DNA from: Parabacteroides distasonis ATCC 8503
Lineage (GTDB): Bacteria; Bacteroidota; Bacteroidia; Bacteroidales; Tannerellaceae
NCBI RefSeq assembly: GCF_000012845.1
Contig: NC_009615.1
Location: 4,726,001-4,790,000 of the forward strand
Direction of reading: 5' to 3'
Length of the DNA stretch: 64,000 nucleotides
How positions within the stretch are numbered: the first letter of the stretch is position 1; the number at the start of each line of letters is the position of its first letter. Positions 43,322-52,238 of the stretch are shown here, one piece after another. A program made the translations under genes and the position numbers. The notes beneath the pieces are model-generated. The model saw nothing but the letters and a program-made list of their open reading frames with translations, was not told the DNA's origin and ran no database searches.

Positions 43322-44092
43322 ATGAAATCATTCGTAAAAAAAGTAGCAGCCTTGGCAATTGTATTCTCAATGGCATCTTCTACGTTGGCTAATGCACAGG
43401 AAGAGGATGGTAAAGTAAGTTTTTCTGTGCAGGGAGATTTGGTAAGTTCCTATATTTGGCGTGGTTTCTACCAGACTGGTGCTAGCTTCCAGCCGACACT
43501 ATCACTGGGGGTAGGTAATTTCTCTTTGACAGCCTGGGGATCTACCGATTTTCAGGGAGCAAACTCTACATCTATGCCTGCGGCTAAAGAGATAGATTTA
43601 ACGGCAGCGTATACATTCGGATCAGCTGGTCCTACATTATCTGTCGCTAGCTTATGGTGGGCAGGGCAAGGCTCTTGCCGTTATTTTAACTTCAAAAGCC
43701 ATGAAACAGATCACCATTTTGAAGCAGGTTTGGCTTACACTTTGCCTATTGAGAAGTTACCTTTGTCTATCGCCTGGAATTTCATGTTTGCCGGTCAAGA
43801 CAAAGATGAAAATGGAAACCAAAACTATTCTTCTTATGTGGAGTTGAATTTTCCATTCACAGTGAAGGGCGTCGATCTGAATGCAACTTGTGGTGTTCTT
43901 CCGTATGATGCGGGAATAACTACGTATGGAGGTGATGTAAATAGTGGATTTGCAGTAACGAATGTTGCATTGAAAGCAACGAAAGATATCAAAATCACGG
44001 ATTCTTTCTCATTACCTATTTTTACACAGGCAATTTGGAACCCTCGCATGGAGGATGCCCATCTTGTCTTGGGAATTTCTTTAAGACCTTGA
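43322..44092 (+). CDS. TorF-like outer-membrane beta-barrel protein of kdp operon
   Basis: 256 residues with a signal peptide (MKSFVKKVAALAIVFSMASS region, cleaved after NAQ). The mature part alternates short beta strands and starts 'VSFSVQGDLVSSYIWRGFYQTGASFQPTLSLGVGNFSLTAWGSTDF', the TorF putative-porin pattern (SSYIWRG...Q, then W-G-S). It ends with a terminal strand in aromatic/proline (HLVLGISLRP). Inside a kdp operon it may let K+ through the outer membrane under limitation; this role is inferred. Confidence 0.75.
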   Translation: MKSFVKKVAALAIVFSMASSTLANAQEEDGKVSFSVQGDLVSSYIWRGFYQTGASFQPTLSLGVGNFSLTAWGSTDFQGANSTSMPAAKEIDLTAAYTFGSAGPTLSVASLWWAGQGSCRYFNFKSHETDHHFEAGLAYTLPIEKLPLSIAWNFMFAGQDKDENGNQNYSSYVELNFPFTVKGVDLNATCGVLPYDAGITTYGGDVNSGFAVTNVALKATKDIKITDSFSLPIFTQAIWNPRMEDAHLVLGISLRP

Positions 44093-44105
44093 TATAATAA
44101 TACGC

Positions 44106-45227
44106 ATGGACCGAGAACAAAGTGTACAACATTTTTTAGATTTGTTGAAAAAGTCTCGTCGTGGCAATTTTAAAATCTACATCGGCATGATTGCCGGTGT
44201 AGGTAAATCGTATCGGATGCTATCAGATGCCCACCAATTACTGGAAAGCGGTATCGATGTCAAGATCGGTTATATAGAAACACATGGGCGAGTCGAGACG
44301 GAGGCATTGGTGGAAGGATTGCCTATCATCCCCCGCCGCAAGATATTTTATAAAGGAAAAGAGATCGAAGAGATGGACTTGCAGTCGATTCTCAGTATCC
44401 ATCCTGAAGTTGTCATCGTTGACGAATTGGCTCATACCAATGTCGAAGGCAGTAAGAACGAAAAGCGTTGGCAGGATGTCATGGATATACTGGATGCCGG
44501 TATCAGTGTGATCACGGCGGTCAATATTCAGCATATAGAAGGACTTAACGAGATGGTGCAGGACGTGGTTGGCATTGAGGTCAAGGAACGTATTCCTGAT
44601 ATCGTACTGGAGCAGGCTGATGAAGTGGTCAACATAGACCTTACTGCTGACGAACTGCTGGCTCGGTTAAAAGCCGGAAAAATATACAAACCCGATAAGA
44701 TACAAACAGCATTAAATAATTTCTTTAAGGCTGAACATATTCTTCAGCTTAGGGAGTTGGCATTGAAAGAGGTAGCTTTGCGGGTAGAAAAAAAAGTGGA
44801 GAATACCATTCCAGAGAATCTCGGCGTACGCCACGAAAGGTTTATGGCCTGCATCAGCAGTAATGAGAAAACTCCCCGTAAGATCATACGGAAAGTCGCA
44901 CGGTTGGCAACCCGATATAATTCCAAGTTTTTTGTACTGTATGTACAAACCCCAAGAGAAAGTTCCGACAGGATTCCGTTGGCAAGTCAAAGGCATTTGC
45001 TTAACCATTTCAAGTTGGCAACGGAACTTGGAGGAGAAATCATTCAAGTGCAATCCCCACATATAACGGATGCGATCGTACAGGCTTGTAAAGAAAAGCA
45101 AATCAGTACGCTATGTATCGGACGACCAGCTTTAAAATATCCTTCCGCTATCCTTGCGATGGTCCACTATCGGAACATGTTAGAAGAGTTGGCTCAATTA
45201 GGCATTGATTTAATAATATTAGCATAA
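44106..45227 (+). CDS. KdpD-like sensor without kinase domain (KdpD N-domain + USP)
   Basis: 373 residues. The N-terminal KdpD domain (about 18-230) has Walker A 'IGMIAGVGKSYRML' (31-35 GVGKS), 'GYIETHGRVETEALVEGLPIIPR', Walker-B-like 'VVIVDELAHTNVEGSKNEKRWQDV' and 'SVITAVNIQHIEGLNE'. It is followed by a universal-stress-protein domain (about 245-373: 'FMACISSNEKTPRKIIRKV...CIGRPALKYPS'). It stops where Proteobacterial KdpD would continue into membrane helices and kinase. The kinase is the next gene, so KdpD is split. It senses K+/ATP or c-di-AMP status in homologues. Confidence 0.93.
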   Translation: MDREQSVQHFLDLLKKSRRGNFKIYIGMIAGVGKSYRMLSDAHQLLESGIDVKIGYIETHGRVETEALVEGLPIIPRRKIFYKGKEIEEMDLQSILSIHPEVVIVDELAHTNVEGSKNEKRWQDVMDILDAGISVITAVNIQHIEGLNEMVQDVVGIEVKERIPDIVLEQADEVVNIDLTADELLARLKAGKIYKPDKIQTALNNFFKAEHILQLRELALKEVALRVEKKVENTIPENLGVRHERFMACISSNEKTPRKIIRKVARLATRYNSKFFVLYVQTPRESSDRIPLASQRHLLNHFKLATELGGEIIQVQSPHITDAIVQACKEKQISTLCIGRPALKYPSAILAMVHYRNMLEELAQLGIDLIILA

Positions 45228-45237
45228 AAATCCTTCC

Positions 45238-46956
45238 ATGAATATGAATATAAAAACAAAGTTGACTTATGGGATAGGACTTTTATTTGTCCTGATCACT
45301 TTATTAGGTGGATTGGCTATAAAAAACATTCATAATGTATCGGATGACACGCAGAATATCCTAGCGGATAATTATAATTCACTCCTTTATTCCCGTCAGA
45401 TGCTCGAGTCACTGGATGCCATTCGGGAAAATCCGAATGCTCGAAAAGAGTTTGAGGCCGGGTTGGAAGCTCAGAAAAAAAATCTGACAGAGAAGGATGA
45501 AGACGTACTAACCAACCGATTAAGTTCGAACTGTGAAAAGGCGTTGGATGACATGGATGATGAATCGATTCGGCAGATACGCCAGACGATTTATACCATT
45601 ATGGCAGTCAATATGTCTGCCATTTATGAAAAGAATGAAGTGGCTGTCCATACGGCGGAAAGGTCTCTCTTTTGGATCTGGACGGTAGGAATTGCTTGTA
45701 TCGTGATCGCCTTCCTCTTTCTGGCTCGCCTGCCACGCTCGGTCAGCGTACAGATCCAGAAATTGACGGATGGCATCAAGGAAATCACCAATGCCAATTA
45801 CAGCAAACGGCTCAATTTGGGCAATGAACCGGAGTTTAAGGAAATAGCCACGTTGTTCAACGAGATGGCCGAGCGCTTGGCCGAATACAGGAACAGTTCG
45901 CTGGAAGATATCCTGCAAGGGAAAAAATATATAGAAACAATTATCAACAGCATTGCAGAACCTATCATAGGCTTGAGTAAGGAACGGAAGATTTTGTTTG
46001 TCAATGACGAGGCTTTGACTGTTTTGAATTTGACACGGGAAAACATTATCGACAAACCGGCTCCCGAAGTGGCGTTAAAAAATGATCTGCTGCGCCGTTT
46101 GATCCGCCAGTTGGTACATCCCGATGACAATAAGGATCCGTTGAAAATCTACGCAGACAACAAGGAAAGCTATTTTCAAGTAAAATACATCCCGATCAAC
46201 GTTAACAGGCAGACTGGACTGGAGAGTAAGTATGTCGGGGATGTGATCCTGTTGAAGAACGTGACCGAATTTAAAGAAAAAGATATTGCAAAGACAACCT
46301 TTATTTCAACGATCTCTCATGAACTGAAGACACCGATATCTGCTATCATGATGAGTTTGGAACTGCTGGAAGACAATCGGATCGGAAAACTGAATACAGA
46401 ACAGGAGAGCCTTTCCAAGAACATAAAGGAAAATAGTGACCGTTTGTTGGAGATCACTGGCGAATTGTTGAAGATGTCACAGGTAGAAAGCGGTAAGCTC
46501 TACCTGAATCCGAAGATTACCAAACCGATCGAACTGATCGACTATGCCATCAAGGCGAACCGGGTACAGGCCGAGCGTTTTAACTGTCAGATCGAAGTGG
46601 AGTATCCTGAAAAGATCACCAAATTGTTTGTCGACAGCGAGAAAATTGCTTGGGTTGTGACCAACCTGTTATCGAACGCCATCCGTTATTCGTCGGAGAA
46701 CGGACGGATTATCATCGGTGCACGACAGATCGACAAAGCCGTCGAGATCTATGTCAAGGACTTCGGAAAGGGCATTGACTCGCGTTACCACGAAAGTATT
46801 TTCGACCACTATTTCCGTGTGCCGGGAACAAAAGTACAAGGTAGCGGTTTGGGACTTGCCATCAGCAAGGACTTTGTGGAAGCTCATGGTGGTACGATCC
46901 GTATCGAAAGCGAAGTCGGTAAAGGTAGCACGTTCGTGATCAGATTCAATGTATAA
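45238..46956 (+). CDS. sensor histidine kinase of kdp operon (HAMP-PAS-HisKA-HATPase)
   Basis: 572 residues: transmembrane helix 9-28, extracytoplasmic segment, second helix near 143-163, HAMP ('RSVSVQIQKLTDGIKEITNANYSKRL'), PAS (about 230-345), HisKA with phospho-His near 361 ('STISHELKTPISAIM'), HATPase N box 'VTNLLSNAIRYSSENG', G1 'VKDFGKGID', G2 'GSGLGLAISKDF'. It starts 10 bp after the KdpD-like gene. The natural partner would be a receiver-bearing sigma-54 activator such as the broken gene upstream of kdp; no intact response regulator is in the window. Confidence 0.93.
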   Translation: MNMNIKTKLTYGIGLLFVLITLLGGLAIKNIHNVSDDTQNILADNYNSLLYSRQMLESLDAIRENPNARKEFEAGLEAQKKNLTEKDEDVLTNRLSSNCEKALDDMDDESIRQIRQTIYTIMAVNMSAIYEKNEVAVHTAERSLFWIWTVGIACIVIAFLFLARLPRSVSVQIQKLTDGIKEITNANYSKRLNLGNEPEFKEIATLFNEMAERLAEYRNSSLEDILQGKKYIETIINSIAEPIIGLSKERKILFVNDEALTVLNLTRENIIDKPAPEVALKNDLLRRLIRQLVHPDDNKDPLKIYADNKESYFQVKYIPINVNRQTGLESKYVGDVILLKNVTEFKEKDIAKTTFISTISHELKTPISAIMMSLELLEDNRIGKLNTEQESLSKNIKENSDRLLEITGELLKMSQVESGKLYLNPKITKPIELIDYAIKANRVQAERFNCQIEVEYPEKITKLFVDSEKIAWVVTNLLSNAIRYSSENGRIIIGARQIDKAVEIYVKDFGKGIDSRYHESIFDHYFRVPGTKVQGSGLGLAISKDFVEAHGGTIRIESEVGKGSTFVIRFNV

Positions 46957-46984
46957 AAAGTAAAATCAAAAATCAGATAGTCTA

Positions 46985-48331
46985 ATGAAAGTATTAAAAT
47001 TTGGTGGTACTTCAGTCGGTTCTGCCCAGCGGATCAAGAATGTCGCATCAATCATTTGCGATCAGGAACAGAAAATAGTAGTACTCTCTGCCATGGCAGG
47101 GACAACAAACTCTTTAGTGGAGATATCTGAGTGCTTCCATAAGAAAGATCCGGAAAAAGCCAATGCGGTCCTTTCTTCCTTGGAGCAGGCTTATGTCAAT
47201 CATATAGAAGAATTATACCGGAGCGATGTCTACAAGGAAAAAGCCATGCAATACATGCTCGAACGGTCTCAACATGTCTGGTCTTTCTCTAATATGCCTT
47301 TCAGCATGTTCGATGAAAAGGAAATCTTGGCGCAGGGTGAGCTAATATCAACCTTTCTGATGACCTGCTATCTGGAAGAACAAGGAGTGAAGGTAGTTTT
47401 ATTGCCTGCGTTGAACTTCATGCGGATTACAATGGACAATGAACCGGACATGGAATATATCGCTAAACACCTAAATACACTTTTGGAGCAAAACAAAGAG
47501 GCAGAAATATATATTACGCAAGGTTTCATCTGCCGGAATGCTTACGGCAGCATTGACAACTTGGAAAGAGGAGGAAGCGATTACACCGCCTCTCTAATTG
47601 GGGCGGCTATCCAAGCAGAAGAGATACAGATATGGACGGATATTGATGGGATGCACAACAACGATCCACGGTTTGTCAATGACACCGCTCCTGTTAGGCA
47701 GTTGAACTTCGACGAAGCCGCTAAGTTGGCACATTTCGGTGCCAAGATACTACATCCGACTTGCATCCTGCCTGCCAAGGAAAAGAACATACCGGTACGT
47801 CTCTTGAACGCATTGCAGCCAAGTGCGTCGGGTACATTGATCTCGAACACGGCGGAAAAGGGTGCGATCAAAGCTGTTGCCGCCAAAGACAACATCACGT
47901 ATGTCAAGATCAAGTCGCTCCATATGATACCGACACCTCATTTTCTGAGCATCGTGTTTGATACGTTCTATAATTACAATACGCCGGTGGACATGGTGAC
48001 CACTTCCGATATCGGGGTTTCCGTAACGATTGATGATGACAAGCATATAGACGAGATTGTGGGTGTATTACGGAAATACGCAACGATTACAGTCGAAAAG
48101 AATATGGTGATTGTTTGTGTTGTTGGTGACCTGGAATGGCAAAATGTCGGTTTTGAGGCACGCATCATCAATGCATTGAAAGATATTCCCGTACGGATGA
48201 TTTCATACGGCGGAAGTAGTAGTAATGTATCGTTGGTGATGAAAGCGGAAGATAAAGTGCATGCTTTGAAGGCGCTTAGTGAGCACTTGTTTTCCGTATC
48301 AGACAAACCTGTGTTATCATCCGTTTCTTAA
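46985..48331 (+). CDS. lysC: aspartate kinase (monofunctional)
   Basis: 448 residues: kinase domain with 'VLKFGGTSVGSAQRIKNVA' (5-23), 'MAGTTNSLVEISE', 'ITQGFICRNAYGSIDNLERGGSDYTASLIGAAI' and 'EIQIWTDIDGMHNNDPRFV'. Two ACT domains follow ('VDMVTTSDIGVSVTIDD', 'FEARIINALKDIPVRMISYGGSSSNVSLVM'). It phosphorylates aspartate, the first step to lysine, threonine, methionine and diaminopimelate. Only 28 bp after the kdp kinase with no terminator between, it is likely co-transcribed with kdp, which is unusual. Confidence 0.95.
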   Translation: MKVLKFGGTSVGSAQRIKNVASIICDQEQKIVVLSAMAGTTNSLVEISECFHKKDPEKANAVLSSLEQAYVNHIEELYRSDVYKEKAMQYMLERSQHVWSFSNMPFSMFDEKEILAQGELISTFLMTCYLEEQGVKVVLLPALNFMRITMDNEPDMEYIAKHLNTLLEQNKEAEIYITQGFICRNAYGSIDNLERGGSDYTASLIGAAIQAEEIQIWTDIDGMHNNDPRFVNDTAPVRQLNFDEAAKLAHFGAKILHPTCILPAKEKNIPVRLLNALQPSASGTLISNTAEKGAIKAVAAKDNITYVKIKSLHMIPTPHFLSIVFDTFYNYNTPVDMVTTSDIGVSVTIDDDKHIDEIVGVLRKYATITVEKNMVIVCVVGDLEWQNVGFEARIINALKDIPVRMISYGGSSSNVSLVMKAEDKVHALKALSEHLFSVSDKPVLSSVS

Positions 48332-48391
48332 AAGAAAATTAAGATTAATAGTTGAGCATATTTGTTTTTTGATTTGTTTTAGAAATGAAGC

Positions 48392-48430
48392 AGAAGCAGT
48401 CTTTTTTTGTAGAGACTGCTTCTATTTTTC
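48392..48430 (+). terminator. terminator of kdp-lysC operon
   Basis: Perfect arms AGAAGCAGTCT (48392-48402) and AGACTGCTTCT (48413-48423) followed by ATTTTTC. Confidence 0.85.
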
Positions 48431-48653
48431 GGTAATAAACAATGAAAATTCTTCTGTGTATTGACAGGTGGAAAATCTGGTATAAACTGTCCCCCCATTA
48501 TCCTATCTAAAGAGTCCCCCAAAATCCAATTTAAATTGCCCCACCCCAAAAAACATTAAAAGAGTTACAGAATCAGTTCATAATTCTACATTAATCTATT
48601 AAATAGACAAAACAGATAGTATTCCCAATAAATCAATCAGCATGAACAAGATT

Positions 48654-49104
48654 TGTCAAGGAGGCGTGCGACTTGTTTGTCATGGGAAGCTCCGGTACAG
48701 GAAAGAGCTACATTACCACAGCCTTGGGATACAGAGTCTGCCAGAAAGGATTGAAAGTGCTGTATGCCAATACTTCCAGACTTTTAGGGCAGTTGAAGGC
48801 CACCAAGGTAAAAGGTAGCATCCTGTAGGAGCTGAAAAAGATAGAAAGGACGGATATGCTTATACAGGATGATTTCGGCTTGCAGCCGTTGGACAACGGA
48901 AGCAGAATGCATCTGATGGACATCATCAAAGACCGATATGGTAAGAAATCAACACTGATTACATCACAATTGCCGGTCAAAGACAGGTATGATGTCATCG
49001 GCAAGAAGACAATAGCCGGCGTAGTCATGGACAGAATAACTCACCAAGCCGCAAGAATTGAGCTGCACGGAGAGTCCATACACAAAATTTGCGGGAAGAA
49101 ATGA
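48654..49104 (+). pseudogene. istB remnant of a second, different IS21-type element
   Basis: The frame reads 'ACDLFVMGSSGTGKSYITTALGYRVCQKGLKVLYANTSRLL', with Walker A intact, then a TAG at 48826-48828. It continues in frame with 'TDMLIQDDFGLQPLD', 'STLITSQLPVKDRYDVIG' and 'MDRITHQAARIELHGESI'. This is the IstB C-terminal three quarters, with one nonsense mutation and no start. Upstream (48480-48560) a C-rich stretch with repeated GTCCCCC/GCCCCAC boxes probably is the old IS end or intergenic part. The protein differs clearly from the intact IstB at 6060-6815. Confidence 0.8.
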
Positions 49105-49130
49105 ATGATTATATTGGCAGTAAATAAAAA

Positions 49131-49471
49131 TTATAAACCCAGCACAAATCGAAAACTAATAAACTGATTATGTGATATTTTTTTGTATTTTAGGAAAAAT
49201 AAATCGGGGGTCAATTTAAGTTGGATATTGGGGATCTGTTTCATTGGAGTTTCCAAGTTGTCGTTATACTCCTTGAACACATTGTATAATGTTTTGAAAG
49301 TTTCGTCCTTTTCCTGATAGCGGTTTACTATGGCACGTGCGGAGACAATCTTTTCCTCCAATTCCAAGTCTTGGTAAATCTGATAGAATTTCACACGCAA
49401 AGGTACTTTCCCGTTTTTAACGGTTTACTACGCTTGATGAAGAACAACACGCTGAATATTTCTCTTTCCAT
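49131..49471 (-). pseudogene. tyrosine-recombinase (integrase) remnant
   Basis: On the minus strand from the ATG at 49471: MEREIFSVLFFIKRSKPLKT, the usual start of Bacteroidales phage-integrase-type recombinases. The frame then shifts by one and continues 'VKFYQIYQDLELEEKIVSARAIVNRYQEKDETFKTLYNVFKEYNDN', which is the core-binding-domain region. The arm domain in between and the whole catalytic domain are missing. It lies about 250 bp from the 3' end of tRNA-Phe, where such integrases insert. 49472-49665 holds nothing else certain. Confidence 0.65.
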
Positions 49472-49665
49472 ACGGCTCAATTTTTAATGATACAAAATTA
49501 GGAAATCGAACCGAGAACCTGGTTATGTAAAATAGATCAACGTGCTGTAAAAAAACGAAGTAGCACTTGTGTTGTGTAACATTTTAGGCTTTCTAAAACC
49601 GTCCCCCGAATAAGGACGTGCCGTCTGCTTCAATCCCACTTATTTTGCCTATTCTTGGAAATGAA

Positions 49666-49698
49666 AAATCCCTGAACTTGTTTGAAATTCAGGGATTT
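49666..49698 (-). terminator. terminator of tRNA-Phe
   Basis: Perfect 11-bp arms AAATCCCTGAA (49666-49676) and TTCAGGGATTT (49688-49698), T-rich after the stem on the minus strand (TTCATTTCC), 25 bp beyond the tRNA. Confidence 0.75.
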
Positions 49699-49722
49699 AC
49701 ATCGTTTTTCTTTTCTTAAAAG

Positions 49723-49795
49723 TGGTGCCACCAGGAATCGAACCGGGGACACAAGGATTTTCAGTCCTTTGCTCTACCAACTGAGCTATGGCACC
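49723..49795 (-). tRNA. tRNA-Phe (GAA)
   Basis: 73 nt on the minus strand. Acceptor GGTGCCA/TGGCACC with discriminator A, D arm GCTCAGTTGGTAGAGC, anticodon arm AAGGACTGAAAATCCTT with GAA, T arm CCCGGTTCGATTCCTGG (one C-T mismatch). CCA is not encoded. Its last 22 bases plus CT recur at 12711-12734. Confidence 0.95.
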
Positions 49796-49834
49796 ATCAT
49801 GTCGTTTTGTATATCGTTGTTTCGATTACGGGTG

Positions 49835-49864
49835 CAAAGATACGGACTTTTTTGATATATGCAA
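49835..49864 (-). promoter_or_regulatory. promoter of tRNA-Phe
   Basis: The minus strand has TTG (49862-49864), 19 bp, then TATCTTTG (49835-49842): a complete Bacteroidota promoter 39 bp before the tRNA 5' end. Confidence 0.7.
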
Positions 49865-50010
49865 TAGGTGGCGGTGGATTTTTTGAAAATATTTGAGGGT
49901 AGAGGGGGAATTAGCTGCTATAAGCAGGGTAAATAGGGGGAGCGTGTAGATAAATATGGATTTTTACTTATTTTTGGAAGCGGGTAGAGAATGATTAATA
50001 AGCTATAGAT

Positions 50011-51126
50011 ATGAAGAAAGTAATTTGGAGTATTGTTTTAAGTTGGGTATGTTTGGCATTTGCTGCTGGGATAGGAACTCGTGATGCGGTGTCTGCCTGT
50101 GATGGGAAAGTGTATAAAAAAGGGGATAAGATTATGTTTGGTGTCCCTAAGGTTTCCGGATATTTGTTTGTTAGGACGTTTACAAAGGATGGGAAGATTT
50201 CTACGATGCCGAAAGAGAATCTGGCTAGTCAAGAGGCGGTGATCGTTGATATTCCAGATTACGATAAGAAACTCTTTGAGGGTATGGGCGTTTATTCTGA
50301 GGTAGAAACGCATCCTCTTGTCGTGGTAGAACTGGATGGACGGCGTCTTTGTATAAATATTAATGATGCGCTTAGTCAAGGGAATATTGTTTCGGAATAT
50401 TTTAAAAGCGAAGTTGAAGGTATGGTCGATTTAACGTCCGATCTCTTATTTGTTTATGCGCTTAAATTAAATAATGTGACAGTTGATGACGATGTGATAG
50501 TAAGGTATATGGCTCATTGTGATAAGAATCTGGTAGAGAAAAATCAAGCCGATCCATTTACTATGGCGGATCTTAAGAAAGAATATGCCGCTAAATTGGA
50601 AAAGGCGTTAGGGGACGTTGATTTTAGTAAGGTGTTTCGTATTGAGAGTCAGTCGGAGATGTTACAATATGATATGGATAAGCAGATCTTTCCATTAAAA
50701 GGGTTGTGGTGCCCACAAATTAAGACAGACCAGCCGGATGCGTTGGCTAAGATTGGCTTTTGTAAATGGGATGATTGTGTCTTTCGATTTGTGAATATAC
50801 CAGAGTTCATGAATGTCCCTTGTGAGACGGCTCGTGCGAAAGGGTTTTATGATATGAGGAAAGTCGGAAAAGTGCCTACTTATAATACGCCGCTGGCTAC
50901 TTCTTATACTTATATCCGTTTCTTGGATAAGAAGGTACAGCTTCCCGAGAAAAAGAATAAGGTCTATCATAACGGTGATATAAAGAGTATGTCTTTGGCT
51001 GATTTGTATGGGAAAATGGCTATAGAGGCGCAAATTATAAAGATGGATGTTTATCACTTACCTTTCTTGAAGATAAGTGATTTTGAACTCTTCTATAATT
51101 ATTTAGGATCCATTGAAGTGAAATAA
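50011..51126 (+). CDS. secreted hypothetical protein
   Basis: 371 residues with a signal peptide (MKKVIWSIVLSWVCLAFAAG). The rest is soluble and evenly charged. 'GKVYKKGDKIMFGVPKVSGYLFVRTFTKDGK' near the start and 'VYHNGDIKSMSLADLYGKMAIEAQIIKMDVY' near the end look like two beta-rich modules, with a helical stretch between (about 130-200). I do not recognise a family. A -7 element TATTTTTG lies at 49969-49976. It ends at a bidirectional terminator against thiL, so it is transcribed alone. Confidence 0.7.
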   Translation: MKKVIWSIVLSWVCLAFAAGIGTRDAVSACDGKVYKKGDKIMFGVPKVSGYLFVRTFTKDGKISTMPKENLASQEAVIVDIPDYDKKLFEGMGVYSEVETHPLVVVELDGRRLCININDALSQGNIVSEYFKSEVEGMVDLTSDLLFVYALKLNNVTVDDDVIVRYMAHCDKNLVEKNQADPFTMADLKKEYAAKLEKALGDVDFSKVFRIESQSEMLQYDMDKQIFPLKGLWCPQIKTDQPDALAKIGFCKWDDCVFRFVNIPEFMNVPCETARAKGFYDMRKVGKVPTYNTPLATSYTYIRFLDKKVQLPEKKNKVYHNGDIKSMSLADLYGKMAIEAQIIKMDVYHLPFLKISDFELFYNYLGSIEVK

Positions 51127-51134
51127 TAGGAAAA

Positions 51135-51167
51135 CGGTCCGTCCCCCAATAAAAATGAGACGGACCG
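51135..51167. terminator. bidirectional terminator
   Basis: CGGTCCGTC (51135-51143) and GACGGACCG (51159-51167), perfect 9-bp arms between convergent genes. Confidence 0.8.
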
Positions 51168-51202
51168 CTTTGCATTCGTGAATTCAGAGCGGATATTTCT
51201 TT

Positions 51203-52231
51203 TTAGTTTAGTGAGTTCCAACCTTGCGCCTTAAGCTCGACTTCACCTCCGTCACGACCGACAAGATAATTGCCTAACTCCGGCTTTGTTATATGACCGA
51301 TCACCTTAATACCTTTCATTTCCGACACCTTATCATGATCTGCTAAAGGAACAGTGAATAAGAGTTCATAATCCTCACCTCCATTCAATGCCGCGGTTAT
51401 CAGATTCATGTTAAACTGCTCTGCCATGGCTGCGGTTTGGTAATCGATAGGAATACGATCTTCGTAAACTCGGCAACCTACATTACTTTCTTTAGATATA
51501 TGAAGCAACTCCGAAGAGAGGCCGTCGGAGATATCCATCATGGAGGTCGGAACGATTCCAGCTTGGTCAAGAACCTCGACAATGTCTTTGCGGGCTTCCG
51601 GTTTTAATTGGCGTTCCAACAAATATTCTTTACCAGAGAAATCGGGCGTGAAATCTTTCTCCCCATTAAATATGCTTTTCTCCCGTTCCAGTAATTGGAG
51701 ACCCATGTAGGCGGCCCCTAAATCGCCGGACACGCAAATAAGATCGGTCTCCTTGGCTCCGTTTCGATAGACAACTTTACCTTTCTCTCCCTCGCCTAGG
51801 CAAGTGATGCTGATCGCTAACCCTGTGCGTGAGGCGGAAGTGTCGCCACCAACGAGATCTACGTCATAGATATCACAAGCGAGTTTAATGCCCTCGTAGA
51901 ATTCTTCGAGATCTTCTACACAGAAACGTTTGGAAATACCCAATGATACCGTAATCTGTTTCGGGCGGCCGTTCATGGCGTAAATATCGGAGAAGTTTAC
52001 GACTGCGGATTTATAGCCGAGATGTTTCAACGGCACATACATCAAATCGAAATGAATACCTTCCAGCAAAAGGTCTGTCGTAACCAATACTTGCTTGTCT
52101 GTGTAATCTAGTACGGCTGCGTCGTCACCAACACCTTTCAACGTACTCGGATTTTTAAGTTCTATTTTATCGGTGAGATGACGGATTAACCCGAACTCTC
52201 CCAAAGTCGATATTTCTGTTCTATTGCTCAT
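51203..52231 (-). CDS. thiL: thiamine-monophosphate kinase
   Basis: 342 residues with PurM/ThiL-fold motifs: 'LKGVGDDAAVLDY', 'TTDLLLEGIHFD', 'SAVVNFSDIYAMNGRPKQITVSLG', 'DVDLVGGDTSAS', 'MMDISDGLSSELLHI' and 'NGGEDYELLFTVP'. It phosphorylates thiamine phosphate to thiamine diphosphate using ATP. Last gene of the six-gene minus-strand operon, 7 bp after lpxK. No other thiamine genes are nearby, so the location reflects genome organisation rather than pathway clustering. Confidence 0.96.
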   Translation of the reverse strand: MSNRTEISTLGEFGLIRHLTDKIELKNPSTLKGVGDDAAVLDYTDKQVLVTTDLLLEGIHFDLMYVPLKHLGYKSAVVNFSDIYAMNGRPKQITVSLGISKRFCVEDLEEFYEGIKLACDIYDVDLVGGDTSASRTGLAISITCLGEGEKGKVVYRNGAKETDLICVSGDLGAAYMGLQLLEREKSIFNGEKDFTPDFSGKEYLLERQLKPEARKDIVEVLDQAGIVPTSMMDISDGLSSELLHISKESNVGCRVYEDRIPIDYQTAAMAEQFNMNLITAALNGGEDYELLFTVPLADHDKVSEMKGIKVIGHITKPELGNYLVGRDGGEVELKAQGWNSLN

Positions 52232-52238
52232 AAGATTG

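Noticed and set aside
49500..49518. Second att-like copy (AGGAAATCGAACCGAGAAC) next to tRNA-Phe
   Set aside because: It resembles the tRNA T-arm at about 16 of 19 positions but lacks the acceptor-end bases that att cores contain, so chance or a very old scar cannot be told apart.
12711..49795. Att scar at 12,711 and tRNA-Phe at 49,723 as the two ends of one 37-kb element
   Set aside because: The two copies are in inverted orientation, while an integrated element is flanked by direct repeats. The DNA between is mostly ordinary core genes.
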